From Acidobacteriota bacterium (GTDB lineage: Bacteria > Acidobacteriota > Vicinamibacteria > Vicinamibacterales > UBA2999): DNA of 6,325 nucleotides. Position numbers and translations under genes: made by a program. The notes under the pieces are model-generated. The model ran no database searches. It saw only the letters and a program-made list of their open reading frames with translations, and was not told the origin of the DNA. Position 1 is the stretch's first letter, and every line of letters begins with the position of its first letter. The stretch covers positions 1 through 6,325 of the forward strand of contig JACCSI010000735.1 of assembly GCA_013813075.1 (NCBI GenBank), in the 5' to 3' direction. Below are positions 5,351 to 6,325 of this stretch, piece after piece.

Positions 5351-6325
5351 ATGGACGAATTGACGGCCGCGATCCTCGCCCACCAGGACGTGGCGCGGTA
5401 TCTGTCGGGCAGTCACGGTTTGACTGGCGCGGCGGCGCGCGAGCGCGTCATCACCTACCTGGACGAATTGCGGACGAGGCAGCGATACGAGCTGTATCGC
5501 GCGCTGGAGTATCCGCTCTACCCGATTCTCCGCAAGATTGACCGCGTCGGCGAAAACGTCGGCTTCGCGACTGACGCCGCCAAGCGCCATCGTGTCGTCT
5601 ACGCCTCGAATCACAGGAGCCACACCGACTACCTCATCGAGCCGCTCGTGCTCGACGACGCCGGCGTCCGGCCGCCGATTATTGCGGCAGGGATCAACCT
5701 GTTTGGGGGACCCCTTGGACTCATTCACAAACACGTGACCGGGGCGATGCCGATTCGCCGCAACACCAAGGATCCGGCATACCTCATCACGCTCAAGGCG
5801 TATGTCGGCGAGCTGCTGCGCAAGCACGATTTGTTTTTTTACCCCGAAGGCGGCCGCAGCTACAAAGGCGAATTGAAACCCTCGAAGACCGGACTGTTCA
5901 GTGCCGCCCTGCAGGCGGGTGTCTCCAATCTCGTGTTCCTGCCAACCGCCATTGCCTACGACCTGGTGCTCGAGGATCACATTCTGGCGCGGCAAGGCGG
6001 CAAGCGGCGGCAGCGGACGTTCAGTCGCGAACTGGCGGAAATGGTCCGGTTCGCGGTCGGCTATCGCAGCCGTGCGTTTGTGACGTTTGGCCGCCCCATC
6101 ACCGTCGATGGCTACGACCCATCGTCGCGTCGTTCGGTGCTCGAGCTGGCGCACCTGGCACGCACAGCCGTCGGGCGGCTCTATAAGGTCCTGCCAACGG
6201 CGCTCGTCGCCTCCGCCATGCGCCCCTCGATCGCGCGCCGCGATCTCGCCGTGCGAATCGATTCGCTGCTCGATTCGCTTCGCGCCACCGGTGCGAATGT
6301 GGCGGTGGCCAACGGTGAGGAAGCC
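5351..6325 (+). CDS. plsB: PlsB-type glycerol-3-phosphate 1-O-acyltransferase (partial, C-terminus beyond the right edge)
   Basis: The 325 visible codons carry the acyltransferase blocks of the PlsB/GPAT group, which puts the first acyl chain on glycerol-3-phosphate at the inner membrane. Block I is NHRSHTDYL at 87-95 (H88 and D93 form the HX4D pair). AAGINLFGGPLG at 112-123 leads to block II (MPIRR, 133-137). Block III is FYPEGGRSYKG at 163-173, and block IV has the LPTAIAYD stretch at 197-204. HRSHxDY and EGGRS favour PlsB/GPAT or the related dihydroxyacetone-phosphate acyltransferases over PlsC. The catalytic domain starts near residue 65, so the long N-terminal region of 807-aa E. coli PlsB is missing and this is a compact form. 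No Shine-Dalgarno precedes the ATG; in-frame TTG codons at 5345 and 5348 are weaker alternatives. The gene begins 35 nt after the dehydrogenase stop with no terminator between, so read-through from the operon is plausible. Confidence 0.88.
   Translation, partial: MDELTAAILAHQDVARYLSGSHGLTGAAARERVITYLDELRTRQRYELYRALEYPLYPILRKIDRVGENVGFATDAAKRHRVVYASNHRSHTDYLIEPLVLDDAGVRPPIIAAGINLFGGPLGLIHKHVTGAMPIRRNTKDPAYLITLKAYVGELLRKHDLFFYPEGGRSYKGELKPSKTGLFSAALQAGVSNLVFLPTAIAYDLVLEDHILARQGGKRRQRTFSRELAEMVRFAVGYRSRAFVTFGRPITVDGYDPSSRRSVLELAHLARTAVGRLYKVLPTALVASAMRPSIARRDLAVRIDSLLDSLRATGANVAVANGEEA

Noticed and set aside
5174..6154. 326-codon open frame on the minus strand, opposite the end of the dehydrogenase and the acyltransferase
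   Set aside because: It lies antisense to two genes with clear family motifs, its translation shows no recognisable domain, and long antisense frames are expected in GC-rich coding DNA.
1..6325. CRISPR arrays, tRNA or rRNA genes, insertion sequences, toxin-antitoxin or phage defence modules
   Set aside because: None was seen on reading both strands. Apart from short gaps, the whole window is explained by six metabolic or membrane protein genes.

Overview
The window is GC-rich, gene-dense bacterial chromosome. It holds two divergent gene groups that fire outward from a 73-bp intergenic region at 3287-3359. There are no RNA genes, mobile elements, CRISPR arrays or long repeats. The content suggests an Acidobacteriota-like organism, perhaps of the Vicinamibacteria type. 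This is inferred from the high GC, the animal-type transketolase, the small NAD-type isocitrate dehydrogenase and the exported PD40-propeller protein. It rests on protein style only and has not been tested by a search.

Left arm (minus strand): a complete transketolase (3286 to 1439) is followed 17 nt later by a secreted multidomain protein that runs off the left edge (1421 to <1). That protein has a signal peptide, six PD40/TolB-like propeller blades, a helical segment resembling the one next to tricorn/S41 protease domains, and then the first conserved block of gamma-glutamyltransferase. It is the most unusual gene here, because ordinary gamma-glutamyltransferases carry no propeller.

Centre: the divergent intergenic region holds a perfect TATAAT for the rightward group, placed so that transcription would begin at or next to the ATG (a predicted leaderless mRNA). 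It overlaps a TATACT on the other strand for the transketolase. It also contains a 6-bp-stem inverted repeat in the transketolase leader and an 8-bp palindrome. The transketolase start is best placed at a GTG with a GGAG ribosome binding site.

Right arm (plus strand): a four-helix DUF4149 membrane protein (3360-3848), a GAF-domain free methionine-(R)-sulfoxide reductase-like protein (3856-4317), an NAD-type isocitrate dehydrogenase (4314-5315, start overlapping the previous stop as ATGA), and a PlsB-type glycerol-3-phosphate acyltransferase (5351 to beyond the right edge). The first three are packed tightly enough to be one operon. The acyltransferase follows after 35 nt and may belong to it.

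Together the genes cover central carbon metabolism (pentose phosphate pathway, TCA cycle), oxidative repair of methionine, and phospholipid synthesis, with one exported protein probably acting on gamma-glutamyl compounds. No defence or mobile system is visible. The best leads are the propeller-GGT fusion, the compact overlapping promoter region, and the reductase that lacks one of the three family cysteines.
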